A stretch of 64,000 bases of DNA, taken from Pseudomonas anatoliensis (GTDB lineage: Bacteria; Pseudomonadota; Gammaproteobacteria; Pseudomonadales; Pseudomonadaceae). The translations under genes were made by a program, and so were the position numbers. The notes beneath the pieces are model-generated. The model did not search any database, was not told where the DNA came from, and worked only from the letters and a program-made list of their open reading frames with translations. Of this stretch, positions 40,630 through 49,229 are shown one piece after another. The stretch's first letter is position 1. Every line of letters starts with the position of its first letter. The stretch is from positions 18,500 through 82,499 of the forward strand of contig NZ_JACVHC010000012.1 in the NCBI RefSeq assembly GCF_017976235.1, given 5' to 3'.

Positions 40630-41268
40630 TCACGCGTCCTTCTGCTTGGTGCCGAAGATCTTGTCACCGGCATCGCCAAGCCCTGGGATGATGTAACCGT
40701 GTTCGTTCAAACGTTCATCAATCGAGGCGGTGTAGATGGTCACGTCCGGGTGAGCCTTTTCTACAGCGGCGATGCCTTCCGGCGCGGCAACCAGCACCAT
40801 CGCGCGGATTTCCTTGCAGCCAGCCTTTTTCAGCAGGTCGATGGTCGCAACCATGGAGCTGCCGGTGGCGAGCATCGGGTCGATGATCATCGCCAGACGT
40901 TCGTCGATTTCCGGAACCAGTTTTTCCAGATAGGTGTGGGCTTGCAGGGTTTCTTCGTTGCGGGCAACACCCACAGCGCTGACCTTGGCACCCGGGATCA
41001 GGCTGAGCACGCCTTCGAGCATGCCGATACCGGCACGCAGGATTGGCACGACAGTGATCTTCTTGCCGGCGATTTTCTCGACCGACACGGTGCCGCACCA
41101 ACCTTCGATATCGTAGGTTTCCAGCGGCAGGTCTTTGGTAGCTTCGTAGGTCAACAGCGCACCGACTTCCTGAGCGAGCTCGCGGAAATTCTTGGTGCTG
41201 ATGTCTGCGCGGCGCATAAGGCCAAGTTTGTGACGGATCAGCGGATGGCGGATCTCTTGGATGGACAT
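40630..41268 (-). CDS. upp: Uracil phosphoribosyltransferase
   Basis: A 212-residue salvage enzyme making UMP from uracil and PRPP. RDISTKNFREL-like N-terminus, VPILRAGIGMLEGV and the PRPP motif MIIDPMLATGSSMVATID are present, with the uracil-binding GYIIPGLGDAGDK near the end. First gene of a upp-uraA operon. The gap to divergent hpt carries two perfect palindromes, possible operators. Confidence 0.97.
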   Translation of the reverse strand: MSIQEIRHPLIRHKLGLMRRADISTKNFRELAQEVGALLTYEATKDLPLETYDIEGWCGTVSVEKIAGKKITVVPILRAGIGMLEGVLSLIPGAKVSAVGVARNEETLQAHTYLEKLVPEIDERLAMIIDPMLATGSSMVATIDLLKKAGCKEIRAMVLVAAPEGIAAVEKAHPDVTIYTASIDERLNEHGYIIPGLGDAGDKIFGTKQKDA

Positions 41269-41304
41269 GGGGAAAGGCTCCGGCGGCGGGCAAAAAAACC
41301 GGCC

Positions 41305-41342
41305 TAGATTAATCTATCCGAGGGTGATGTCCTATAGGACAT
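41305..41342. promoter_or_regulatory. Two perfect palindromes between upp and hpt
   Basis: TAGATTAATCTA (41305-41316) and ATGTCCTATAGGACAT (41327-41342) lie within 38 bases in the 177-base divergent gap. Either could bind a dimeric repressor of the salvage genes; no known Pseudomonas operator was matched by eye. Confidence 0.5.
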
Positions 41343-41445
41343 AGAGTACGTTAGTCCATAAAGGCTTGATTCAGTCGTGCGAGATGCGTACCTTTGCCCG
41401 CTTTTCGCGACTATCCCCCCCTTCAATCATCCCCCGGAGAGCGCC

Positions 41446-42003
41446 ATGTCCGCTGATCTCGAGCATATCCGTCAAATCATGCGAGAGGCTGACTGCCTGT
41501 ACACCGAGTCTGAAGTCGAGGCCGCCATTGCCCGCGTCGGTGCACAAATCAACGAAACACTGGCCGAGAGCAACCCGGTGGTGTTCTGCGTGATGAACGG
41601 CGGGCTGATTTTTTCCGGCAAGCTGCTGACTCATCTGCATTTCCCGCTGGAAGCGTCCTACCTGCACGCGACCCGTTATCGCAACGAAACCAGCGGCGGC
41701 GACCTGTTCTGGAAGGCCAAGCCAGAAGTCTCGTTCCTTGACCGTGACGTGCTGATCATCGACGACATCCTCGACGAAGGGCATACCCTGGGCGCGATCA
41801 TCGATTACTGCAAACACGCCGGCGCGCGCAAAGTGCACACCGCCGTGCTGATCGACAAGGATCACGACCGCAAGGCGCGTCCTGACCTCAAAGCCGATTT
41901 CGTCGGCCTGCCGTGCATCGACCGTTACATCTTCGGTTACGGCATGGACTACAAAGGCTACTGGCGCAACGCCAACGGGATCTTTGCCGTTAAAGGCATG
42001 TAA
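41446..42003 (+). CDS. hpt: Hypoxanthine-guanine phosphoribosyltransferase
   Basis: A 185-residue type I phosphoribosyltransferase salvaging hypoxanthine or guanine. The PRPP motif is VLIIDDILDEGHTLGAII (about residues 101-118); PVVFCVMNGGLIFSGKLL supplies the pyrophosphate loop. ATG 41446 has CGGAGAG seven bases before it; an earlier in-frame Met is unlikely. Divergent from upp. Confidence 0.93.
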   Translation: MSADLEHIRQIMREADCLYTESEVEAAIARVGAQINETLAESNPVVFCVMNGGLIFSGKLLTHLHFPLEASYLHATRYRNETSGGDLFWKAKPEVSFLDRDVLIIDDILDEGHTLGAIIDYCKHAGARKVHTAVLIDKDHDRKARPDLKADFVGLPCIDRYIFGYGMDYKGYWRNANGIFAVKGM

Positions 42004-42004
42004 G

Positions 42005-42094
42005 CAAGATCAAAAGATCGCAGCCTGCGGCAGCTCCTACAGGGGATTGATGTACACCCTGTAGGAGCTGCCGCAGGCTGCGATCTTTTGCTTT
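42005..42094. repeat. REPIN-type repeat, family A, reversed arm order
   Basis: GATCAAAAGATCGCAGCCTG...CTCCTACAG comes first, then CTGTAGGAGCTGCCGCAGGC...GATCTTTTG, so the TGTAGGAG ends face each other rather than pointing outward. The arms pair exactly. It follows the hpt stop by one base. Confidence 0.88.
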
Positions 42095-42238
42095 TAGGGG
42101 CTGCTAAAGTGCTTGGCCCCGCCGATGCACAGTTTTCAGGCCAATTTGCACACCGGCAGCGTGCGTGCGCGTTGAGCCGAGCGGCAGGGCAGGGGTAAAC
42201 TGCCCGCCCCGTGTCATGTCTGCGAGCTGGAGTCGGCA

Positions 42239-42526
42239 ATGCGTAAAGATAAGAAACAAGTGATTGGTGACGAGATCGGCGATGAGCAGATCAAGCTGTT
42301 TCTCGATTTTGAACCGGTCGACGCCACTTCGCCGTCGCTGCACAAACTGATCAAGGCTTACCGTGGTCTGCGTATCGACGACTTCGAGCGGTTTCTGACG
42401 TTCTTCGTCGAGGCCGGGTATGACCTCGATGGCAAGGACGAGCAGGGCCAGACGTTTGTTGATCAGATCAAGGATCAGCGCAACGCCCCGGAGTACATCG
42501 AGCTGATCGAAAAAGCTCGCGGCTAA
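42239..42526 (+). CDS. PA4642-family protein
   Basis: A 95-residue conserved Pseudomonas protein. Features are DEQIKLFLDFEPVDATSPSLHKLI, then a helical FERFLTFFVEAGYDLDGKDEQGQTF ankyrin-like hairpin. Function unknown; the end resembles a single ankyrin repeat. It stands between hpt and mqo as in P. aeruginosa (recalled). Own promoter likely. Confidence 0.85.
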   Translation: MRKDKKQVIGDEIGDEQIKLFLDFEPVDATSPSLHKLIKAYRGLRIDDFERFLTFFVEAGYDLDGKDEQGQTFVDQIKDQRNAPEYIELIEKARG

Positions 42527-42537
42527 GGTCAAAAGAC

Positions 42538-42563
42538 AGATCAAAAGATCGCAGCCTTCTGAC
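42538..42563. repeat. Single truncated REP half, family A
   Basis: AGATCAAAAGATCGCAGCCTTC is one inner half-arm with no partner, immediately before the mqo terminator. It is a remnant or a solitary unit. Confidence 0.7.
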
Positions 42564-42568
42564 AGACA

Positions 42569-42599
42569 TAAAAAACGCCCCGATCGGGGCGTTTTTTTT
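42569..42599. terminator. Intrinsic terminator between PA4642-like and mqo
   Basis: AAAAAACGCCCCGATCGGGGCGTTTTTTTT type hairpin: CGCCCC pairs with GGGGCG around GATC, with A and T runs for both convergent genes. Confidence 0.9.
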
Positions 42600-42608
42600 G
42601 CCGCAAGA

Positions 42609-44117
42609 TCAAGCGTAGCTTGGCGTCTCGCTGCTTTCTTCAACCAGTTCCAGGGCGATGTTGTTCTGCGTGTTGATCTTGCGATACAGCGCAGCATCGG
42701 TTTCCAGAACCTTTTCACGGGCCGGGAAGATTTCCGCCAGTTTGCCAGCCCACTCGCCGGACGCTTTGCCCGGGAAGCACTTCTCGATCAATTCCAGCAT
42801 GATCGAAACGGTCACCGACGCACCCGGCGAAGCGCCGAGCAGGGCCGCAAGAGAACCGTCCTTGGCCGCGACCAGTTCGGTACCGAATTGCAGGATGCCG
42901 CCCTTTTTCGGGTCTTTCTTGATGATCTGTACCCGCTGGCCGGCCACTTCCAGGCGCCAGTCTTCGGCTTTCGCCTCCGGGTAGAAACGGCGCAGGGATT
43001 CCAGACGCTGTTCCATCGACTGCATCACTTCGCTGACCAGATACTTGGTCAGGTCCATGTTGTTTTTTGCCACCGCCAGCATCGGCCCGATGTTGCCGGC
43101 GCGAACCGACAGCGGCAGGTCCATGAAGGAGCCGTGCTTGAGGAACTTGGTGGTGAAACCGGCGTATGGCCCGAACAGCAGGGATTTCTTGCCATCGACC
43201 ACGCGGGTGTCCAGGTGCGGCACCGACATCGGTGGCGAACCTACGGCAGCCTGGCTGTAAACCTTGGCTTGGTGCTGTTTGACCACTTGCGGGTTGTCGC
43301 AACGCAGCCACTGGCCGCTGATCGGGAAGCCGCCGAAGCCTTTGCTTTCTTCGATACCCGAAGCCTGCAGCAACGGCAGGGCCGCGCCACCGGCACCGAG
43401 GAAGACGAATTTGGCATCGACTTCACGGCTGCTGCCGCTGTTGACGTCCTTGATGCTGACGGTCCAGCCGCTGCCGTTACGCTTGAGGCCGGTGACGCGC
43501 TTGCAGTATTTGACCTGGGCGTCGGGAGCGCTGGTCAGGTGCTTGAGCAACTGATTGGTCAGGGCGCCGAAGTTGACGTCGGTGCCGTTCATCACGCGGG
43601 TCGCGGCGAGCACTTCATCGCTCGAGCGGCCCGGCATCATCAATGGCATCCATTCGGCCATTTTGGCCTTGTCTTCGGTGTACTCCATGTCCGAGAAAGC
43701 GTGGTGCTTGCTCAGCACATCGAAGCGTGACTTGAGGAAGGACACGCCGCTGTCGCCCTGCACGAAGCTCAGGTGCGGCACCGGGCTGATGAAGGATTTG
43801 CACGAGCCGAAGGTGCCTTTTTTGGTCAGGTACGACCAGAACTGCTTGGACACCTCGAACTGGGTATTGATGTGCACGGCTTTCTTGATATCGACGCTGC
43901 CGTCGGCCGCTTGCGGCGTGTAGTTCAGCTCGCACAGGCCAGCGTGGCCGGTACCGGCGTTGTTCCACGGGTTGGAACTCTCCGCAGCACCGGAGTCCAT
44001 CAGCTCGACAACTTCCAGTTTGATCGCCGGATCGAGCTCTTTGAGCAGCACTGCCAGGGTGGCACTCATGATGCCGGCCCCAACCAGTACTACGTCGACT
44101 GCTTCGTTATGCGCCAT
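42609..44117 (-). CDS. mqo: Malate:quinone oxidoreductase
   Basis: A 502-residue peripheral membrane flavoenzyme that oxidises malate and reduces quinone in the TCA cycle. DVVLVGAGIMSATLAVLLKEL binds FAD; SSNPWNNAGTGHAGLCELNYTP is the MQO signature; GASPGASVTVSIMLELIE near the C-terminus is also typical. TTGGAG lies nine bases before ATG 44117. Monocistronic; a long upstream region separates it from the next gene. Confidence 0.96.
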   Translation of the reverse strand: MAHNEAVDVVLVGAGIMSATLAVLLKELDPAIKLEVVELMDSGAAESSNPWNNAGTGHAGLCELNYTPQAADGSVDIKKAVHINTQFEVSKQFWSYLTKKGTFGSCKSFISPVPHLSFVQGDSGVSFLKSRFDVLSKHHAFSDMEYTEDKAKMAEWMPLMMPGRSSDEVLAATRVMNGTDVNFGALTNQLLKHLTSAPDAQVKYCKRVTGLKRNGSGWTVSIKDVNSGSSREVDAKFVFLGAGGAALPLLQASGIEESKGFGGFPISGQWLRCDNPQVVKQHQAKVYSQAAVGSPPMSVPHLDTRVVDGKKSLLFGPYAGFTTKFLKHGSFMDLPLSVRAGNIGPMLAVAKNNMDLTKYLVSEVMQSMEQRLESLRRFYPEAKAEDWRLEVAGQRVQIIKKDPKKGGILQFGTELVAAKDGSLAALLGASPGASVTVSIMLELIEKCFPGKASGEWAGKLAEIFPAREKVLETDAALYRKINTQNNIALELVEESSETPSYA

Positions 44118-44825
44118 TTAACGCGTCTCCAAAATCTGCAGCACCAAATTGTCGGCATGGCTGCCAGGCATTCAGGGACAGGTCAGTTGTGTCCCGGCTA
44201 TCCGTGGTCAGGTTTCGCCATGTCCGAATCTTCGCAATTCTTCGCAACTTTGACGGATGCGTGCGGCGTGGCTTCCAGAGCTCCATGAACTCATTTCAGC
44301 GCCCGGCTGGCAATTCGACTTATGGTCGAGACATCCGTTTTTGTGCAACCAAATCCGTAGCGGACAGGCTTCAGGCTCCGGTATTCGAGGTATACCCGGT
44401 CCTGTGTCGTTGGGCTGTTTCAGACGCTAATGGTGCATGTTCAGACGCAAAACTATTCATTTGCTCGCCACACTCTTGTGAAGTTGTGAAAACCCGTTTT
44501 TTTCACGCTCTTTTGAAGACGTGAACCTCAAAAAGGGCTGTCCATGCCTGGCACCCTGCCCGCAAGGGCAAAACAACGCGGTGGCCGAGCGTGATGACAG
44601 CTCTGCAGATTCGCGAAAAGCGGGGGTTTGCCGGAAGAACAGGCAAGCGCGCCAACTTCACTCGATCTGTGTGGGCGGCTCTCTGTGGGCGATTTTTGAT
44701 GCCAATGCAAGCGCATTGACGGTGTTGCGGGGCCCGATCAGGAGACGTCCTTATAATCGGGGGGAGATTGTATCGAAGAAATGCGCGGAGTTGGTCGAGT
44801 TTAATGACTTTTATTAGGCATCCGG
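44118..44825. other. 708-base non-coding region upstream of mqo
   Basis: No convincing gene was recognised on either strand, although short open frames exist (for example 44521-44817). It includes the mqo promoter. Small repeats seen are TTCAGACGC twice (about 44428 and 44450) and a TTGTGAAGTTGTGAAAA tract. It is long enough for a small RNA, but no conserved structure could be assigned. Confidence 0.45.
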
Positions 44826-45059
44826 TCAGATGCTCAACTGCACCTGCGCCCGTGCGCGCATTTGACGCGGTACGACCCGGGCGCTGGCGGGCAGCGGCTG
44901 GTTCAACCAGGTGAGGCGGATTTCTTCTATTTCCACCCAGCCATCGCCCATCGGTTGCAGGCTGCACTGTTTGAACGCTTGGCAAAGGCCGTTGCGGTCG
45001 AGCAAAGCAAAGCTGCGATGCAGCGGGCGTGGCGCGAACAACGAGATCAGATAACGCAT
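44826..45059 (-). CDS. Conserved hypothetical protein, 77 residues
   Basis: The frame is open upstream, but AAGG nine bases before ATG 45059 and the product MRYLISLFAPRPLHRSFALLDR support this start. The protein has SLQPMGDGWVEIEEIRLTWL and a basic end (PRQMRARAQVQLSI). No domain was recognised. Position next to yajG and mqo resembles small conserved Pseudomonas genes. Confidence 0.6.
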   Translation of the reverse strand: MRYLISLFAPRPLHRSFALLDRNGLCQAFKQCSLQPMGDGWVEIEEIRLTWLNQPLPASARVVPRQMRARAQVQLSI

Positions 45060-45264
45060 GGCCGAGTACCTTGTTGGAGGACTGATTTGAAGGATGCCGG
45101 CGAGCCGTGACGTGCACATGTATGGCGGGTGAAGAATCTGTGACAGGAACCGCTTTCGACGGGGTTTGTCAGACATTTCAGTATTCACCGTCGGGTGCTG
45201 GTGACCCGCAGTGGCCCACCGCTATACTGCGGGCCTGTTTGTGCCTGATTCTGGAGAGAAAAGC

Positions 45265-45849
45265 ATGTTGCAACGCCTGTTGTTCGGTTTGATCACTGTG
45301 GCCAGTTTGACTCTGGCCGGCTGCGCCCACAGCCCGCAACAACTGAGTCCGGAACCGAAGCTGACCACGCAATTGCCTGCGGTCGGCCGTGGCCAGCCAG
45401 TCGTCGTGCGTGTGGTTGACGGTCGTCCGTCGCCAACCCTGGGCACCCGTGGCGGTCTGTACCCTGAGACCAGCGCCATCACCGTCCAGCGCGAGCAGAT
45501 CCTGCCGAAGTTGCAGGCTCAGGCTGAAGCCGCCGTGCGTTTGCTCGGGTTCACCCCGACCAACAACGCACCTAACGCTCCGCAACTGACTGTGACCTTG
45601 GCCGAACTGAAATATCAGTCGCCCAAAGAAGGCATGTACGTGACCGAAGCGACCATCGGCGCAACCTTCCGCTCTGACGTGCAGAACGCCAACCGTCGCT
45701 ACAGCGGCCGTTACGGTGCTTCGCTGGACCAGCGCTTCGGCATGGCGCCGAATCAGGAAACCAACACCAAGCTGGTTAGCGACGTGTTGAGCGATGCGTT
45801 GACACGTCTGTTCAAGGATCCGACCGTGGGTCAGGTTCTGGCTGAATAA
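45265..45849 (+). CDS. yajG: YajG-family lipoprotein
   Basis: A 194-residue outer-membrane-type lipoprotein with lipobox LAGC at about residues 15-18. The mature part begins AHSPQQLSPEPKLTTQLPAVGRGQPV and has the YajG family's DGRPSPTLGTRGG segment and repetitive beta structure. Function unknown. GGAGAG eight bases before ATG 45265 supports the start. A terminator follows. Confidence 0.88.
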   Translation: MLQRLLFGLITVASLTLAGCAHSPQQLSPEPKLTTQLPAVGRGQPVVVRVVDGRPSPTLGTRGGLYPETSAITVQREQILPKLQAQAEAAVRLLGFTPTNNAPNAPQLTVTLAELKYQSPKEGMYVTEATIGATFRSDVQNANRRYSGRYGASLDQRFGMAPNQETNTKLVSDVLSDALTRLFKDPTVGQVLAE

Positions 45850-45866
45850 GCTGCTCGCCTGATGTG

Positions 45867-45903
45867 AAAAAGCCCGGGGCCAGTGATGGTTCCGGGCTTT
45901 TTC
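45867..45903. terminator. Intrinsic terminator of yajG
   Basis: AAAAAGCCCGG, inner GGCCAGTGATGGTT, CCGGGCTTTTTC: a strong hairpin followed by a T-run on the plus strand. Confidence 0.88.
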
Positions 45904-45936
45904 ATGCCTACATCTCTACCTGCACACCCCCATCCC

Positions 45937-46022
45937 TGTTGGAGCTGCCGAAGGCTGCGATCTTTTGATCTTGTTTTCAAACAATCAAAATCAAAAGATC
46001 GCAGCCTGCGGCAGCTCCTACA
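45937..46022. repeat. REPIN-type inverted repeat, family A
   Basis: TGTTGGAGCTGCCGAAGGCT on the left (one change from TGTAGGAG) pairs with GCAGCCTGCGGCAGCTCC on the right, around a short AT centre. Confidence 0.88.
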
Positions 46023-46034
46023 GGGGCGTATCGT

Positions 46035-46316
46035 TCAGGCAGCTTGCGAATAAAAATCGAGAACGCTAACCCCCGTCAGCAAATCCGTTTCAGGCAAATC
46101 CGCATGCTGATGCCCGCCCAGCGCGCAATACACCAGCCAATGACGATCTTGAACATTGAAGGCAAGGCTGCCAACGAGACTTTGCTGCTCGTCGTAAGGG
46201 GTGATGAGGTACAGACGATCCTGGTTTTCAGCGTGAAGCATGACGCGTTCCATGTGTATTTCGAGGCGCGCATGGTGGTGCATCCACATGACGAAGCCGT
46301 GACACAGGACAGCCAT
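46035..46316 (-). CDS. Conserved hypothetical protein, up to 93 residues
   Basis: A possible small protein ending ...SLAFNVQDRHWLVYCALGGHQHADLPETDLLTGVSVLDFYSQAA. The C-terminal 70 residues look protein-like with no recognised family. Several Met codons could start it (46316, 46289, 46253, 46241) and none has a strong ribosome site, so the N-terminus is uncertain. It is just after a REPIN and divergent from the next membrane gene. Confidence 0.5.
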   Translation of the reverse strand: MAVLCHGFVMWMHHHARLEIHMERVMLHAENQDRLYLITPYDEQQSLVGSLAFNVQDRHWLVYCALGGHQHADLPETDLLTGVSVLDFYSQAA

Positions 46317-46433
46317 CGGTCGATTGTCACGTTATTTGTCGTAAAGGCTGGGGCGGGGCAGGCAGGTTTCGGTAGAATCGCGCCGCGGTCGTCGGTCTGG
46401 CGCCTGCCACACTGATTAAGTTTGAGGTCTGTG

Positions 46434-46712
46434 ATGTCGCTGCATTTGATGACGCTGTTTACCAATCATCCCGCCAAATTGATCAATCTGCTGGCGCTGT
46501 TGTTGGCGTTTCCCGGCAGTTGGCTGCTGCACGCGACCCGCCGCCGCGAACAACGCGCATCGGCCAGCATCGCAGCACAGCGCCAGGCTCAGCCGAACGC
46601 CGAACCGATTCTGGATTGGTCGACGTTGCGCATGAACCGCTTTTTCTATCGCTTCGGTTTTGCCTGCCTGGGTCTGGCGCTGGTCATTTCCTGGATCAGT
46701 ACCCAATTTTAA
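46434..46712 (+). CDS. Small membrane protein, 92 residues
   Basis: Two hydrophobic segments, AKLINLLALLLAFPGSWLL near the N-terminus and FGFACLGLALVISWIS near the C-terminus, separated by a basic loop (HATRRREQRASAS). GAGG eight bases before ATG 46434 supports this start. No family with known function was recognised. A REPIN starts at its stop codon. Confidence 0.7.
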   Translation: MSLHLMTLFTNHPAKLINLLALLLAFPGSWLLHATRRREQRASASIAAQRQAQPNAEPILDWSTLRMNRFFYRFGFACLGLALVISWISTQF

Positions 46713-46800
46713 AATCAAAAGATCGCCGCCTTCGGCAGCTCCTACAGGGGATAGATATTTACCCTGTAGGAGCTGCCGGAGGCTGCGATCTTTTGATCTT
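46712..46800. repeat. REPIN-type repeat, family A, reversed arm order
   Basis: AAAATCAAAAGATCGCCGCC...CTCCTACAG comes first, then CTGTAGGAGCTGCCGGAGGC...GATCTTTTGATC, so the TGTAGGAG ends face each other. It begins on the last base of the preceding small gene. Confidence 0.88.
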
Positions 46801-46809
46801 GCTTATGTC

Positions 46810-47973
46810 TTAAAGCGCCAACCCAGCCTTGACCCGATACTGGTTACGCACCGGCGTTGCATATTGCAGCACCAGATACGGACGATGCTCTTCAGGGCAA
46901 GCGTCCAGCCGTGACTGCCACTCCTCCTGCGCCTTGGCCAGCTCATCCGCCGGGAACACCTCGGCAGCTTTGGGCACATTCAGTTGCGGATCCGCATCGG
47001 CCCATTGCGCATACGCCAGGTAATGCACGGGGAACAACCGGTAGCCGCCGAGAATCTGCTTGTCCATCTCGACTGCCAACAGTTTGGTGTCTTCGAACAA
47101 CTCGGTGATCGGCGCAGCAAAGTTCACGTGCACCCGGCCCTTGTAGCCGGTGATGCCCTTGGCAATGCTCACGTCATCCTCGCCCGGCACTTTGCTGTAG
47201 GTGCCGGTGGTGGCGCGGATGTACAGCTCGCGGGCCTTGGCCTGGTCGCACGGATCGTATTCGTAGCTGATCGACACCGGGGTGACGTTCAGCGACTGAA
47301 TCACTTCGCCGAACGGCTCGTCCTTGCGGCTCATGTGGAACATCTTGAGGATCGCCGACTCGGTGCGGTCGTCGCCATCCTTCGCCCGGCCTTCGGCCTG
47401 AGCAATCCAGATTGAGGCGCAGTCGTTGCGGATCGAGTGGTTGATGTACGCCGACAGCAACTGATACGCGGCCATTTTCTCGCGACGGCCGGTGATCGAG
47501 CGATGCACGATGAAACTCTTGTTCAGACGCATCAGGTCGCTGACGAACGGCTTCTGCAGCAGGTTGTCACCGATCGCGATACGCGGCGTCGGCAGGCCGG
47601 CGTGGTACACGGCATAGTTGACGAATGCTGGGTCCATGACGATGTCGCGGTGGTTGGCGATGAACAGATACGCGCTGCCGGACTTGAATTGCTCGACCCC
47701 GGTGTAGGTCACGCCGTCGGTGGCGCGCTCGATAGTGTGGTCGACGTAAGCCTCGACCTTATCCTGCAAAGTCGCCACCGATGTCACGTCGGCAAACTCA
47801 CGACGCAGCCGATGGGCTATAAGTGGTTTGAGCATCCAGCCGAAAGGACCGGCAAAACGCGGGAAGCGGAAGTGGGTGAGGATATCTAGAAACGCCTTGT
47901 CGCCGAGCAGTCTTGCCAGTACCACAGGTACTTCGCTGTCGTCGTAAGGTCGGATGGCATCGAATTCGCCCAT
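46810..47973 (-). CDS. 1-acylglycerol-3-phosphate acyltransferase-like protein
   Basis: A 387-residue protein with a PlsC-like domain. The acceptor box is ANHRDIVMDPAF: His and Asp separated by five residues rather than the usual four, so catalysis is plausible but atypical. IWIAQAEGRAKDGDDRTE follows as the EGTR-like block. No signal peptide; probably membrane-associated. The frame is open upstream, but MGEFDAIRPYDD from ATG 47973 is the usual family start (47976 equally possible). Confidence 0.82.
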   Translation of the reverse strand: MGEFDAIRPYDDSEVPVVLARLLGDKAFLDILTHFRFPRFAGPFGWMLKPLIAHRLRREFADVTSVATLQDKVEAYVDHTIERATDGVTYTGVEQFKSGSAYLFIANHRDIVMDPAFVNYAVYHAGLPTPRIAIGDNLLQKPFVSDLMRLNKSFIVHRSITGRREKMAAYQLLSAYINHSIRNDCASIWIAQAEGRAKDGDDRTESAILKMFHMSRKDEPFGEVIQSLNVTPVSISYEYDPCDQAKARELYIRATTGTYSKVPGEDDVSIAKGITGYKGRVHVNFAAPITELFEDTKLLAVEMDKQILGGYRLFPVHYLAYAQWADADPQLNVPKAAEVFPADELAKAQEEWQSRLDACPEEHRPYLVLQYATPVRNQYRVKAGLAL

Positions 47974-48115
47974 CATGCTCTCTTGTTGGAAACGGCTAGG
48001 GTAAGTAAAGGTTTTGATCGAAAACCAACGGGGCACGGTCTGAAAAAATAGCCAGACAAAAATAGCCCTGCAAATAGACCGGCGATTATACGCACAAGTC
48101 ACTTGGGAGACCGCG

Positions 48116-48298
48116 ATGCTGGAAGCCGCACTGTATGAATGTCCTTATTGTGGGGAGCAGGTAGAGACGTCGGTGGACTTGTCCGGCGGCGATCAGACTT
48201 ATATCGAGGACTGTCAGGTGTGCTGTCGGCCGATTACGTTTGTATTGCAGGTTCACGGTGAGGAATGGCATCTGGAAGTCTTCAGCGAAAACGAGTGA
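48116..48298 (+). CDS. CPXCG-motif cysteine-rich protein
   Basis: A 60-residue zinc-ribbon-like protein with CPYCGE near residue 9 and CQVCCRP in the middle, followed by a strand-rich end. Matches the small CPXCG family in gamma-proteobacteria; no function is known. It lies nine bases before a DUF2007 gene with which it is usually paired. Confidence 0.9.
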   Translation: MLEAALYECPYCGEQVETSVDLSGGDQTYIEDCQVCCRPITFVLQVHGEEWHLEVFSENE

Positions 48299-48307
48299 GG
48301 GGCGCCC

Positions 48308-48568
48308 ATGCAGCGAATCTACGAGCCGGAAAACCTGATGGAAGGCGAGATGCTCAAGGGCATGCTCGCCAGTGAAGGTATCGAGGCGCATCTGGTGGGC
48401 CGGGATTTGCTCGGCGGCACGGGCGAGTTGCCGATCTTCGGGTTGCTGGGGCTGTCGGTCGATAACGATCAGGCCCAATACGCCCTCGAGCTGATCACCG
48501 CGTACAATGCCGCGCTGCCGCTGCCCGGCGACGAACCGGAGAGCTTCCCCGGTACGCTGGTCTGTTAG
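48308..48568 (+). CDS. DUF2007 domain protein
   Basis: An 86-residue protein starting MQRIYEPENLMEGEMLKGMLASEGIEAHLVG, the DUF2007 signature, proposed from sequence as a small signalling domain. Biochemical role unknown. Co-transcribed with the Cys-rich gene before it. Confidence 0.88.
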   Translation: MQRIYEPENLMEGEMLKGMLASEGIEAHLVGRDLLGGTGELPIFGLLGLSVDNDQAQYALELITAYNAALPLPGDEPESFPGTLVC

Positions 48569-48605
48569 GCTGGCGTTCGTTTTATTTTTTGAGTCGTGTT
48601 GCCCC

Positions 48606-49229
48606 ATGTGTGGACGTTATGCCCTGTTTCGCTGGAACCGCGACTTCGCGGCCCTGCCAGGTTTTCCTGCCGATCAACTGGCGCAGTGGAACATTTCCCC
48701 CAACGATTCGGTGCTGATGCTGCGTGCCGGTGAAGACGGCGAGCGCACGCTGGCCCGAGCCCGCTGGGGGTTGACGCCGCCGTGGCTGACGGACTTGTCG
48801 CGCACCCCGGCGCACGCCCGCGCCGAAACCGTGGCCGAGCAACCGATGTTTCGCGAGGCGTTGCGTTTGCGTCGCTGCCTGCTGCCGGCCAACGGCTTTT
48901 ATGAATGGCGCGGCACCCAGCGCAAGCGGCCGTACTGGCTGACGCCGGGGGAGGGTGCTTCGCTGTTTTTTGCGGCGATCTGGGAAGCGTACCCGGTGCA
49001 GGAGCAGGTGTGGTTGAGCACGGCGGTGATCACGCAATCAGCCGCCAGTCAGCGTCGGCCGTTGATTCTGGATGAGGCGGGGCAGGCCGCGTGGCTGGAT
49101 CCAGCAACGCCGCTGCATGCTTTGCAAGCATTGCTTGCCAGTGAACCCGCCGCGTTGCGCGAGCGGGTGTTGGCGAACATGGTCAATGATCCGAAGCTCA
49201 ATGGGCCGGAGTGTCTGACCCCGGGTTAG
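48606..49229 (+). CDS. SOS response-associated peptidase / HMCES (YedK)
   Basis: A 207-residue SRAP-domain protein that forms a stable thiazolidine link with abasic sites in single-stranded DNA. Start MCGRYALF puts catalytic Cys2 at the N-terminus after Met removal. RWGLTPPW, ARAETVAEQPMFREAL, CLLPANGFYEW and the LSTAVITQSA segment are family motifs. ATG 48606 is required for Cys2; earlier frame is ignored. Conserved His appears to be replaced in the usual THANP motif (TQSAASQ), which should be checked. Confidence 0.88.
   Translation: MCGRYALFRWNRDFAALPGFPADQLAQWNISPNDSVLMLRAGEDGERTLARARWGLTPPWLTDLSRTPAHARAETVAEQPMFREALRLRRCLLPANGFYEWRGTQRKRPYWLTPGEGASLFFAAIWEAYPVQEQVWLSTAVITQSAASQRRPLILDEAGQAAWLDPATPLHALQALLASEPAALRERVLANMVNDPKLNGPECLTPG

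Noticed and set aside
44521..44817. Possible 98-residue protein in the mqo upstream gap
   Set aside because: No ribosome site, Cys-rich irregular composition and no recognised family; kept as non-coding.
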